Shown here piece by piece: positions 1 through 6,907 of a stretch of DNA of 64,000 bases. How positions within the stretch are numbered: position 1 is the stretch's first letter; every line of letters begins with the position of its first letter. A model generated the notes under the pieces. That model saw only the letters and a program-made list of their open reading frames with translations. It had not been told where the DNA came from and did no database searches. This DNA comes from Paenibacillus massiliensis 2301065 = DSM 16942 (GTDB lineage Bacteria > Bacillota > Bacilli > Paenibacillales > Paenibacillaceae). Location of the stretch: contig NZ_KB898186.1 of assembly GCF_000377505.1 (NCBI RefSeq), forward strand, positions 372,001 to 436,000, given 5' to 3'. Position numbers and translations under genes: made by a program.

Positions 1-285
1 CGCTCACCTTACAAGAAGCGACTCAAGCTGGAGCAGATTCAGGATACGGAGGATATGGCTGACATCTTGTCCGCTATGGCGTGCCTGACCGCCAAGATGC
101 ATGCCCGGGCCGATGCGGATGTGGAGCAGGGGGTTCTGGGCTACCATAGCGAGTATGCCATCTATGAGGCAATGGGCAACAGTCCTGAAGGCTTCGTGAA
201 GCACATCTCTCGCTGGGCCTTCGGCTATGCGAATCAGGTGGAGCAAGACTATCAGCTATTCTGCGAATGGGTCGAGAGCTTATAG
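1..285 (+). CDS. DUF2252 family protein, C-terminal part
   Basis: An open frame runs in from the left edge and stops at 283-285, giving the last 94 residues. The pattern (a MAD..SAMACLTAKMHARA helix followed by FVKHISRWAFGYANQVEQDY) matches my memory of the C-terminus of DUF2252 proteins, a large bacterial family of about 430-470 residues that resembles aminoglycoside-phosphotransferase-like kinases but has no settled function. The start, any catalytic motif and the upstream neighbours lie outside the window, so only the tail can be judged. It is followed by a strong hairpin at 410-449. Confidence 0.7.
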   Translation, partial: RSPYKKRLKLEQIQDTEDMADILSAMACLTAKMHARADADVEQGVLGYHSEYAIYEAMGNSPEGFVKHISRWAFGYANQVEQDYQLFCEWVESL

Positions 286-409
286 ACGATCCCCTATACT
301 GATAGTGATAGTGAATAGTCACGTCTCGGAAGTCGCTCATCTGTTCCGAAGAACAGCACAACCTACCGAGCTACCAACCTTTAGCCGTGGGTTTCTATAA
401 TTCAATCAT

Positions 410-453
410 AAGAAGCTTATCAGCCTATGGAGGCATGGATAAGCTTCTTTTAA
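410..453 (+). terminator. Rho-independent terminator after the DUF2252 gene
   Basis: AAGAAGCTTATC (410-421) pairs perfectly with GATAAGCTTCTT (438-449), followed by TTT. The 12-bp stem and short T tail separate the DUF2252 gene from the receptor gene downstream. Confidence 0.8.
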
Positions 454-483
454 CTATATATAAATTCTATAATTGGTATAATT

Positions 484-512
484 TTGCGAGATACTCGTAG
501 AGAAGGTATAAT
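484..512 (+). promoter_or_regulatory. Sigma-A-type promoter of the receptor gene
   Basis: TTGCGA (484-489) and a perfect TATAAT (507-512) are separated by 17 nt. They lie about 70 nt upstream of the TTG start at 582. Two further TATAAT boxes at 468-473 and 477-482 have no good -35 partner. The rest of 286-581 holds only the terminator at 410 and this promoter. Confidence 0.6.
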
Positions 513-581
513 GAGAATGTTGGTATATACATATAATTTCCATTACATCATAAAAAAAGAAAATGGGAAAGGAGGATTCCG

Positions 582-1978
582 TTGCATACAGCTACAATTC
601 GGACAGAGGTCAGGGATTATCTGCTGGAGCATGATCTGAACATGAGTGAGTTCGGCGTGGCGGCGGGTCTGAATCCAGGTACGGTGAGCGGCATTGTGAT
701 GACGAACCGTTCGATCTCTGTACACCAGATGGACTGCATTACCAAAGCGATGGATAAGCCGGAGGACTATTTCTACAGTCGATATGTACAAGAGTACATG
801 CGGGATACCCCTTTGAATTGGCGGAGGGTCAAGCCTTTCTTGCAGCGTTGTATGGAGCTTCATAGACTAGATTGCATGGAACAGGTTGTAGGCATACTTA
901 TGGAGAATGTAACCTACTATGCTCCGCTGGTGTTCGAGCTGGCTGAGGATTTTTTTGGGCGGAACAGTATGAGGCAGCGGCACTATTATATAAGAATATA
1001 GCATTTAGCGAGAAGAACCAGCATTCCGAGCGATTGGCAATATGTCAGTACAGGCTGTTCAAGATTCGGATTGGCGATGATCAGATACAGAATTTGAAGG
1101 CGGCTGTGGAGTTTGGTCCATATGCCGAAAGACTAGGTGAACTGGAGCAACTCGACGCCCTGAAGGATCTGGCGAACCTGTATCGTTCGTTGGGGCACTG
1201 GGATACGGTCTTTGAACTGGCTCAGGACATGGGACAGAAGGCGAGAATTCAGTATGAGTTGAAGCATAGATTGGAACGAGGGGATTCAGATTCTAATTAT
1301 CAACTGAGTAGACCTTATTTCTTTTATATAGCTTATTCCCACTTTCTGATTGCAAGTGCAAGCGATGAGAAGGGTGACTATGATCAAGGTCTCAGGCATA
1401 TACAAGCTTATGCCAATTTGAGCTGGGTGAAGGAACAGGATGGGGATACTAAGCAGTGGATTGATTCATTTCAGCAATGGGCCAAAGTTAATACCTGTGT
1501 AAATCGCTTAATGGCTGGAGATATCAGTGTACTCCCGGAGTATGTTGATTACATGGAAGGAAAGAAAGAAGTGTTTGCAGAGCTTTTGAATGTGGTAGAA
1601 GCCGCCAATAGGCATAATATAAATATTGATTATATCCTGGAACGGTTTGAACATCAGCTTTATCGGGATGAGCGTGTAGAGTCGGATGATATTTATTCAA
1701 ATCAGGTTCTTACGGAGCAAGCTGCTCGCTTTTGGTATAAGCTTGCGAAGTATAGATTTAATAGGAAAGATTATGATAATGGCTTTAAAAGTTTGTTATT
1801 TTCTTTGATAATAACGAGTAAAATCAATCATAGAATGCTTATGATGAATTGCATTGGGTTATTTGAGGGGCACAGAGCCTTTTCAAAACCAGAGATTCAG
1901 GAGCAGTATGAGAGTTTGATAAGAAAGGTGTGGATGGTGCATGATGAGAAGGATGGTTTCTTTCTTCGTGATAATTAG
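582..1978 (+). CDS. AloR-like RRNPP peptide receptor, interrupted by a -1 frameshift
   Basis: Two frames together make one protein of about 465 residues. The first (582-1001, TTG start behind AAAGGAGG at 568-575) encodes a small helix-turn-helix (residues about 12-50, with NMSEFGVAAGLNPGTVSGIV). The second frame, readable from about 959 to 1978, encodes alpha-helical TPR-like repeats beginning AEQYEAAALLYKNIAFSEKN. The break lies at a T7 run (950-956), TTT TTT in the first frame, where one missing base or a -1 slip joins the halves as DFFWAEQYEA. This architecture is that of the RRNPP receptors described in Paenibacillus polymyxa (AloR), which bind a re-imported peptide encoded just downstream, and that peptide gene is present. 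The break could be a null mutation, a sequencing error in the homopolymer, or programmed slippage. The second frame alone would lack the DNA-binding domain. Confidence 0.75.
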
Positions 1979-2081
1979 TTTGCTATTGGTAGGGAGTTTA
2001 CCTTTCTATTCTTCAGATGCAGGATCAACAAACCAATTTTCAATAAAGTTTCAGCCTCAAGATCATATCGGTGGGGGGTAA
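1941..2081 (+). CDS. Aip-like secreted signalling pro-peptide (46 aa)
   Basis: A 46-residue frame overlaps the last 38 nt of the receptor gene in the +1 frame. It starts with MMRRM, continues with a hydrophobic segment (VSFFVIISLLLVGSLPF) like a Sec signal peptide, and ends in a polar, glycine-rich tail (QPQDHIGGG). A basic N-terminus, one hydrophobic helix and a short polar C-terminus, plus overlap with an RRNPP receptor, are typical of pro-peptides such as Phr, PapR, NprX and the Paenibacillus Aip family. These are exported, cut near the C-terminus and re-imported by Opp-type transporters. AAAGGTG at 1924-1930 lies about 10 nt before the ATG; starts at 1944 and 1953 are also possible. The mature peptide cannot be fixed from sequence alone, but probably lies within the last ten residues. 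Confidence 0.72.
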   Translation: MMRRMVSFFVIISLLLVGSLPFYSSDAGSTNQFSIKFQPQDHIGGG

Positions 2082-2129
2082 CTTATTCTCTTGGATTCGA
2101 AAAGTTAAAATGAGTAATTAGGTATTAAA

Positions 2130-2264
2130 TTTAAAGTGCAATGCATATTTGAGACTTTTAGATCATTTGCAACATCAGACGTGAAGACACAGTATAACGC
2201 TCTGATACGAAAGGTGTGGGAAGGGAATGATCAAGAAAGCAGCGTATTGCTTAGTAGTTCATAG
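2130..2264 (+). pseudogene. Vestigial C-terminus of a second AloR-like receptor
   Basis: Frame 2130-2264 reads FETFRSFATSDVKTQYNALIRKVWEGND and stops at 2262-2264. It aligns with the last part of the intact receptor (FEGHRAFSKPEIQEQYESLIRKVWMVHDEKD) without gaps. Upstream the frame closes at 2115-2117 and no further receptor sequence is recognisable. This is therefore the 3' end of a deleted or decayed paralog, a trace of an earlier tandem receptor/peptide duplication. It cannot make a functional receptor. Confidence 0.75.
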
Positions 2265-2352
2265 TTTCAGCCTTGCCTGTATTCTAACTTTAATAGAACA
2301 CAATCATCTACTTAAGGGCATTCAAGTTATGGGCCGTGTTGGTGGATTTTAG
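2227..2352 (+). CDS. Second Aip-like pro-peptide (41 aa) beside the receptor remnant
   Basis: A 41-residue frame begins MIKKAAYCLVVHSFSLACIL, a basic start followed by a hydrophobic segment, and ends GIQVMGRVGGF. It overlaps the receptor remnant by 38 nt in the +1 frame, exactly the overlap length and frame seen for the first pair (1941-1978). That shared geometry argues for descent from a duplicated receptor/peptide unit. Sequence similarity between the two peptides is otherwise low, as expected for diverging signal specificities. An AAAGGTGTGG stretch at 2210-2219 could serve as ribosome binding site. It may be an orphan signal or decaying sequence; expression would need a promoter within the receptor remnant or read-through. 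Confidence 0.5.
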   Translation: MIKKAAYCLVVHSFSLACILTLIEHNHLLKGIQVMGRVGGF

Positions 2353-2426
2353 TTGAAAATAGAGATGCAAAACAATCCCTGTATGTAGCAACCGCTAAAA
2401 GAGCAGTCAGCTTTTAAGGTAAGGAT

Positions 2427-2470
2427 AAGGAATAGACCGCTATTCAATACATGAGCGTCTATTCCTTTTT
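2427..2470 (+). terminator. Terminator of the receptor/peptide locus
   Basis: AAGGAATAGAC (2427-2437) pairs perfectly with GTCTATTCCTT (2457-2467) and is followed by further T residues. The T tract is on the + side, so it ends transcription of the peptide locus. It also overlaps the last codons of the convergent membrane-protein gene. Confidence 0.75.
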
Positions 2471-2827
2471 GTATTTACCAGCAAGTTTCATAACCAAAAG
2501 TTGAGGAATTAAATTTAAAAGGCTAACAAATATTAAAAATTGGTATGGGTACAGAGGTTTGAAATAGCTCCCCCACCTTTCGTTCCCGCTCATCTCGCTA
2601 ATCAAATGAAAAGAAATTATTAACGATAATACATTTCCAATAATAATAAAAATAAAGGATTTTGAAGTACTATTTAATTTGCCAAGTAAGGCAAGAATTG
2701 AAGTCACTACCACTGCAATTAAATAGCCCAACATAGTATGATTCGAAAAGTCTTGGTACATTGAGAAATAAACGAAAGGAATACAGTAAAAACAGACAAT
2801 CAGAAAACTAATTACAATATTCTTCAC
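2459..2827 (-). CDS. Small integral membrane protein, unknown function
   Basis: A 122-residue protein made mostly of four hydrophobic segments (about residues 2-22, 32-50, 58-78 and 96-114) with short polar loops and a lysine-rich C-terminus (KLAGKYKKE), as in many small Bacillota membrane proteins. I do not recognise a family. I chose the GTG at 2827, because AGGTGA lies 5 nt upstream; a longer frame with a GTG at 2836 would place the Shine-Dalgarno directly against its start. A stand-alone gene convergent with the peptide locus. No catalytic motif is visible. Confidence 0.6.
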   Translation of the reverse strand: MKNIVISFLIVCFYCIPFVYFSMYQDFSNHTMLGYLIAVVVTSILALLGKLNSTSKSFIFIIIGNVLSLIISFHLISEMSGNERWGSYFKPLYPYQFLIFVSLLNLIPQLLVMKLAGKYKKE

Positions 2828-2836
2828 ATTGATCAC

Positions 2837-3207
2837 CTCACTTTATAGCCATAATTTTTATGCAATATCAAAGAATATCCGAAATTAAGGATTAAACTTA
2901 TGGCTCTCAAGTAGAAGTAAATCTACTAATGATATACGTGTAAGTCCAGCGGTGGCTTGAAGATCGAATAACAAAATAATGACTCATGATAATGTGTAGT
3001 GGATAAGAATAGGCAGAGAAGAGTGAAGTATCCAACCGATTTACCTCCTTCGTTAGGAGTTATTGTGCAACCGGAGTTAATATAAACTTTCTCGAAAAAA
3101 TGCCCAAACTTCCATAACGATTAGGATAGTCTGGGTATAATAATTGTTTAATTATTGAAATATAGACCTGAAAGTCTCTTCGTATAAATGTACATCTTCT
3201 TCTACAA
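2837..3207. other. Intergenic region without a recognised gene
   Basis: AT-rich spacer of 371 nt between the membrane-protein gene and the secreted-protein operon, both on the minus strand. I see no convincing promoter, RNA or hairpin. A minus-strand frame of 42 codons (2907-3035, TTG start behind AAGGAGGT) has a good ribosome binding site but no recognisable features. Confidence 0.4.
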
Positions 3208-3999
3208 TTATTGCCCGCCTGAGCGTCCCTTTTTCCTTCTAATCATCAGTAACGTCCCCGCAACAATTCCAACCCCTGCGGAAGAGAGTATTACAATGGT
3301 GCCAGTATTTGTGGCTCTCGGTGTAGATGACGAGCTGTATGCCGGACTACCACCTGATCTTGGCTCATAAGGATCGGCATCGGCATTGCTCGCATCAACC
3401 TCGGCCTGGTAAGCATCCACCATTTCTTTGAACTCATGTATGTTGTACACTACAAATGGCTTTAAATCGGTCAATGCGCCACTTTCTCTCAGGAGAACAA
3501 CGACATCCTTTCCCTCTATGCGAGAGACAAGGGAGACAAGGGTTAGCCGATCATCATAGATCAGCTTGCTGTTCTCATCAATACCGATCAGTTGCTCAGC
3601 CTTTGCCAGGTCACTGGCTAATGTAAAGTCATCATACCCCGCAACAATTTCTGTCCCTTCCAGATTGGTAAATACGATGCCGTTACTTACATCATTGCTG
3701 CTGATGGGAAAGACATAACCAATAAAGTCGAGAATCTCATCTGCTTGCTGGATAGGTCCATTGGGCAGCGAGTCTCCCTCAACTATGTATTGCTTCATCC
3801 CCTCACCAAGGATAACTTCCTTTGCATTTTCCGAATTGAGATTAAATTCCCCGTGAGCCACTAATGAGTTCTTGAATCGATTCAAATCCTGTCGGATCGC
3901 CTGTTCTACCTCCGCAGGTATTTGATCTGAGGCGAGCGCTGATAGGGGAAACAGGAATACACAGGCTAATGCTATACCCAAGGTTCTTCTAAATAACAT
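3208..3999 (-). CDS. Secreted membrane-anchored protein, tandem paralog B
   Basis: 263 residues: Sec signal peptide (about 1-23, ending ALAS), a globular domain of about 185 residues, a Ser/Gly/Pro-rich linker (about 212-230), one C-terminal transmembrane helix (about 233-254) and an RRKKGR stop-transfer tail, so the bulk should sit outside the membrane. It is about 90% identical to the protein encoded at 4089-4877, clearly a recent tandem duplication. The domain (DFTLASDLAKAEQLIGI, TLVSLVSRIEGKDVVVLL) is not one I recognise. GGGAGGAA lies 7 nt before the ATG. Last gene of a three-gene run headed by a secreted cysteine protease, so it may be a substrate, inhibitor or partner of it; that is inference. 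Confidence 0.75.
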   Translation of the reverse strand: MLFRRTLGIALACVFLFPLSALASDQIPAEVEQAIRQDLNRFKNSLVAHGEFNLNSENAKEVILGEGMKQYIVEGDSLPNGPIQQADEILDFIGYVFPISSNDVSNGIVFTNLEGTEIVAGYDDFTLASDLAKAEQLIGIDENSKLIYDDRLTLVSLVSRIEGKDVVVLLRESGALTDLKPFVVYNIHEFKEMVDAYQAEVDASNADADPYEPRSGGSPAYSSSSTPRATNTGTIVILSSAGVGIVAGTLLMIRRKKGRSGGQ

Positions 4000-4026
4000 T
4001 GTAATTCCTCCCGTTTTCTAGAGTAA

Positions 4027-4058
4027 GAGCAGCCCTAACTTTGTGTTGATGGCTGCTC
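4027..4058 (-). terminator. Hairpin between the two paralogs
   Basis: GAGCAGCC (4027-4034) and GGCTGCTC (4051-4058) form an 8-bp stem between the paralog genes. There is no T tract after it, so it is more likely a partial attenuator or RNA-processing element than a full terminator. Confidence 0.35.
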
Positions 4059-4088
4059 GATCAATAGAACGAAATGAAATTGATACAA

Positions 4089-4877
4089 TTATTGCCCGCC
4101 TGAGCGTCCCTTTTTCCTTCTAATCATCAGTAACGTCCCCGCAACAATTCCAACCCCTGCGGAAGACAGTACTGCAATGGTTCCAGTATTTGTGCCTCTT
4201 GGTGTGGATGACGAGCTGTATGCCAGACTACCACCTGATCTTGGCTCAGAAGGATCGGCATCGGCATTGCTCGCATCAACCTCGGCCTGGTAAGCATCCA
4301 GCATTTCTTTGAACTCATGTATGTTGTACACTACAAATGGCTTTAAATCGGGTAATGCGCCACTTTCTCTCAGGAGAACAACGACATCCTTTCCCTCTAT
4401 GCGAGAGACAAGGGAGACGAGGGTTAGCCGATTATCATAGATCAGCTTACTGTTCTCATTAATACCGATCAGTTGCTCAGCCTTTGCCAGCTCACTGGCT
4501 AATGTAAAGTCATCAGAACCCCCAATAATTTCTGTCCCTTCCAGATCAGTTCGTACGATGCCGTTACTTTCACCATTGCTGCTGATGGGAAAGATATAAC
4601 CAGTAAATTCGAGAATCTCATCTGCTTGCTGGATAGGTCCATTGGGCAGTGAGTCTCCCTTAACTATATAACGCTTCATCCCCTCTCCAAGCATGACTTC
4701 CTTAGCATTTTCGGAATTGAGGTGAAATCCCCCGTGAGCCACTAATGAGTTCTTGAATCGGTTCAAATCCTGTCGGATCGCCTGTTCTACCTCCGCAGGT
4801 ATTTGTTCTGAGGCGAGCGCTGATAGGGGAAACAGGAATACACAAGCTAATGCTATACCTAAGGCTTTTTTCAACAT
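4089..4877 (-). CDS. Secreted membrane-anchored protein, tandem paralog A
   Basis: 262 residues with the same plan as its downstream copy: signal peptide (MLKKALGIALACVFLFPLSALA), extracellular domain, low-complexity SSSST linker, C-terminal membrane helix and RRKKGRSGGQ tail. The differences from the copy cluster in the middle of the domain (around residues 70-125, for example GGSDDF against AGYDDF), while the termini and DNA flanks are almost unchanged. The ribosome binding site GGGAGGAA is conserved in both. It starts 18 nt after the protease stop codon, so the two are probably co-transcribed. Function unknown. Confidence 0.75.
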   Translation of the reverse strand: MLKKALGIALACVFLFPLSALASEQIPAEVEQAIRQDLNRFKNSLVAHGGFHLNSENAKEVMLGEGMKRYIVKGDSLPNGPIQQADEILEFTGYIFPISSNGESNGIVRTDLEGTEIIGGSDDFTLASELAKAEQLIGINENSKLIYDNRLTLVSLVSRIEGKDVVVLLRESGALPDLKPFVVYNIHEFKEMLDAYQAEVDASNADADPSEPRSGGSLAYSSSSTPRGTNTGTIAVLSSAGVGIVAGTLLMIRRKKGRSGGQ

Positions 4878-4895
4878 GCTATTTCCTCCCTTTTT

Positions 4896-5504
4896 TTATT
4901 TTACATATATGCTGTGAATCGTTGAGTTCCAGTAGAAATCCGAGTTGTCATTAAACTCATCATAAGCCAGTACATTATTAGTGATTGCGTTCTGTGCAGG
5001 GTCTTTGTAATAAATGTCCCATTTCCCAGTCTCGGAGTGGTTGTAGTGACCACGAATAACAACCATATGTCCTAATTCAGAGTCTTTTTTCCAATTAATG
5101 TGTGCCAGGATAGGCTGATTGTTTGATATTTGAGAGATGACTTTACCGAAGGGCAGATTGCCACTGATCCGAGTTGCGCTGATTTTAGCCCAGTCTAAGA
5201 CACGAATCACCTCTTGATCTGAGGCACCCGCATTTATTGTGCTGCCTTTTATATATTTGACGATTTGAGATTGACTTTTGTTGCCACCAAGATACTCAAT
5301 GACCATTTGCGAAGAAGCTGCCCAGCACCACTTGGTTTTCTCTTGCTTGTAAGTAGGAATATCTAATAGCATGTAGTCTACATAATTTGGTGAGATTACT
5401 CTTTCTGTCTCGACATCCGCTGCTAATATCAATGAGGGTGTGGCCACTAGTGATAGTGTTACGACAAATGCAAGAACGGTATTTAAGAATCTGCTTTTAT
5501 TCAT
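4896..5504 (-). CDS. Secreted papain-like cysteine protease (AvrRpt2/C39-like)
   Basis: 202 residues with a signal peptide (about 1-29, ending LAAD) and a papain-like fold. Cys60 lies in KWCWAASS, His146 in ELGHMVV and Asp168 in YYKDPA, in the order and spacing of the Cys-His-Asp catalytic triad. The WCWAA signature and the 'GHMVVIRGHY' block are typical of the papain-like AvrRpt2/C39-type families. It should act outside the cell. AAGGAG lies 8 nt before the ATG. It heads an operon with two duplicated membrane-anchored proteins, a pairing I have not seen named. A role in bacterial competition or peptide processing is possible, but unsupported by the sequence. Confidence 0.8.
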   Translation of the reverse strand: MNKSRFLNTVLAFVVTLSLVATPSLILAADVETERVISPNYVDYMLLDIPTYKQEKTKWCWAASSQMVIEYLGGNKSQSQIVKYIKGSTINAGASDQEVIRVLDWAKISATRISGNLPFGKVISQISNNQPILAHINWKKDSELGHMVVIRGHYNHSETGKWDIYYKDPAQNAITNNVLAYDEFNDNSDFYWNSTIHSIYVK

Positions 5505-5721
5505 GCCCTTTGCTCCTTCATCTAATGATTTTTGCTAATGAATTCGGTAACAATACTCTCTTGTACTTCGGTTCATTGATGACTGTGAGAATAACCTTGG
5601 TAAGTGGATGACCCTCCTTTTTAGATAATAAATTTATATGTAGCATATATGCATATTTCCAGTGTAACTCTTTGGATAAATGATATATATACCCATTACT
5701 AGGATGAATTGCAATCATTGT

Positions 5722-5750
5722 GAGGACAAATCGAGGACATACCAAGGACA
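5722..5750 (+). repeat. Three GGACA direct repeats at 11-bp period
   Basis: GAGGACA (5722-5728), GAGGACA (5733-5739) and AAGGACA (5744-5750) recur with an exact 11-bp period, that is, on one face of the helix. Such arrays are typical binding sites for OmpR/PhoB-type winged-helix dimers. They lie between the protease operon and the Spo0E-like gene, and one gene away from a winged-helix regulator (6148-6840). The surrounding 5505-5829 holds no convincing gene; a 90-codon minus-strand frame there was rejected. Confidence 0.4.
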
Positions 5751-5829
5751 CAATATTTTCCAAAAATATAGAGAGGCTTATTTTTTTCATAACCCCTTAC
5801 CTTGAAGGCTAACAAGGAGGGATGAGGCC

Positions 5830-5991
5830 ATGATGACAGGTATCCTATATCAGATCGAGAAGGAACGGCAGCAATTGCATAAGCTTCAGTCACTATTCGG
5901 TATGCGTGATGAATGTGTGCTGATTCAGTCCATGCGGCTCGATGAATTGATTAATCAGTATTATAGAGAGAAGGGTCTGGAGCAGTCTTAA
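5830..5991 (+). CDS. Spo0E-like aspartyl-phosphate phosphatase (53 aa)
   Basis: A 53-residue protein, MMTGILYQIEKERQQLHKL at the start and SMRLDELINQYY near the end. The two-helix plan and the S-x-x-LD-x-x-I-x-x-Y signature are those of Spo0E-family phosphatases, which dephosphorylate Spo0A~P and delay sporulation in Bacillus. AAGGAGG (5814-5820) lies 9 nt upstream of the first ATG; an ATG at 5833 is equally possible. It is a monocistronic gene upstream of the winged-helix regulator. Many Bacillota carry several copies, and a second is at 58319-58486 here. Target specificity cannot be read from the sequence. Confidence 0.85.
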   Translation: MMTGILYQIEKERQQLHKLQSLFGMRDECVLIQSMRLDELINQYYREKGLEQS

Positions 5992-6147
5992 TCCTCGTTC
6001 CCCTAGTAGAAGATAGAAGAGCTCCGTATATATGTCTAAATTAGTAAGCCCACAGATATTGTCATGTGAATACAAAATAGAGATTAATATAGCTGATAGT
6101 GAACTTGAACACACGTGGTTTGTCACGAATATGGAGGAGAGGCCGGG

Positions 6148-6840
6148 ATGAATATTGCTCTATTTACGGATGAGGAAAGCATAATTCAGTTTTTCAAGTA
6201 TCTGTTGGCGAAAGTTCCTTTCTCGATATATCCAATAGAAAGTTTGAATTCTTCGATATGTAAGAGCTATAGCTATGTGATCGTGGGAGCAACGCAGATC
6301 TATGAGGAGCATACGAAGAAGCTTCATGAAGTTCTAGCATGTGGGCCCAAAGTATACTTGGCGACTTATAAAGAAATGACCAAGAGCGAAGAAGAGCATA
6401 TCGAGCAGCTTGGCATAAGCGGCATTCTAAAGGTGCCTGATTATCGGCTTTTACAAGAGAATGATAGTCATTGGGGTCAGGTCCTGACTCAATTGGCCTG
6501 TTCAGTACATACAGCAAGTGAGAATAACGATACTGTACCCGTGCCTGTGCTCGTGGAAATTGGACGAGATACGTGGTACCACCCCGAACAGCTGTGGGTG
6601 CAGTCTGATGGAGTGAAGAGGGATTTAACAGAGAAGCAGGCGAAGCTTTTGCAGTATTTTCTGGATCATGAAGGAGAAGTAGTGACCAAGTATGAGCTGG
6701 CGGATTACATATGGGGAGGGTATATCAAGCCGGAGGGGATTCCGAAGTTCATAGCTCGGCTGAAGGAGAAGCTTGGCCCTGCGGGAGCTCTCATTACTTC
6801 TAGGGCTATAGGTGGGTTTCTGTATATCCGTGATTCGTGA
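6148..6840 (+). CDS. OmpR-type winged-helix regulator with degenerate receiver domain
   Basis: 230 residues. The N-terminal half (about 1-120) has receiver-like alternation (MNIALFTDEESIIQFFKYLL, YSYVIVGATQIYEEH, KVYLATYKE), but I see no acidic pocket or phosphorylatable Asp in the usual place, so it is probably not phosphorylated. The C-terminal half (about 140-230) is a Trans_reg_C winged helix (LTEKQAKLLQYFLDHEGEVV, then TSRAIGGFLYI as the wing). I chose the ATG at 6148 because GGAGGAGAGG (6133-6142) precedes it; an earlier in-frame ATG at 6115 has no such site. An eroded 3' remnant of a close paralog lies at 9648-9714. The 11-bp repeats at 5722-5750 are a candidate target. Confidence 0.75.
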   Translation: MNIALFTDEESIIQFFKYLLAKVPFSIYPIESLNSSICKSYSYVIVGATQIYEEHTKKLHEVLACGPKVYLATYKEMTKSEEEHIEQLGISGILKVPDYRLLQENDSHWGQVLTQLACSVHTASENNDTVPVPVLVEIGRDTWYHPEQLWVQSDGVKRDLTEKQAKLLQYFLDHEGEVVTKYELADYIWGGYIKPEGIPKFIARLKEKLGPAGALITSRAIGGFLYIRDS

Positions 6841-6907
6841 TTCTTGAGCTGTACAAATGTGCAGAGTGTGGCACCCAAAGCCATACTTGAAGTGTAACAG
6901 GCACGAG

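Noticed and set aside
2907..3035. A 42-codon minus-strand frame with a strong AAGGAGGT and TTG start
   Set aside because: Only the ribosome binding site is persuasive; the residues show no signal peptide, motif or known match.
5518..5790. A 90-codon minus-strand frame upstream of the protease
   Set aside because: No family features; it covers the phased repeats and what looks like regulatory DNA, and the region is AT-rich. Probably chance.
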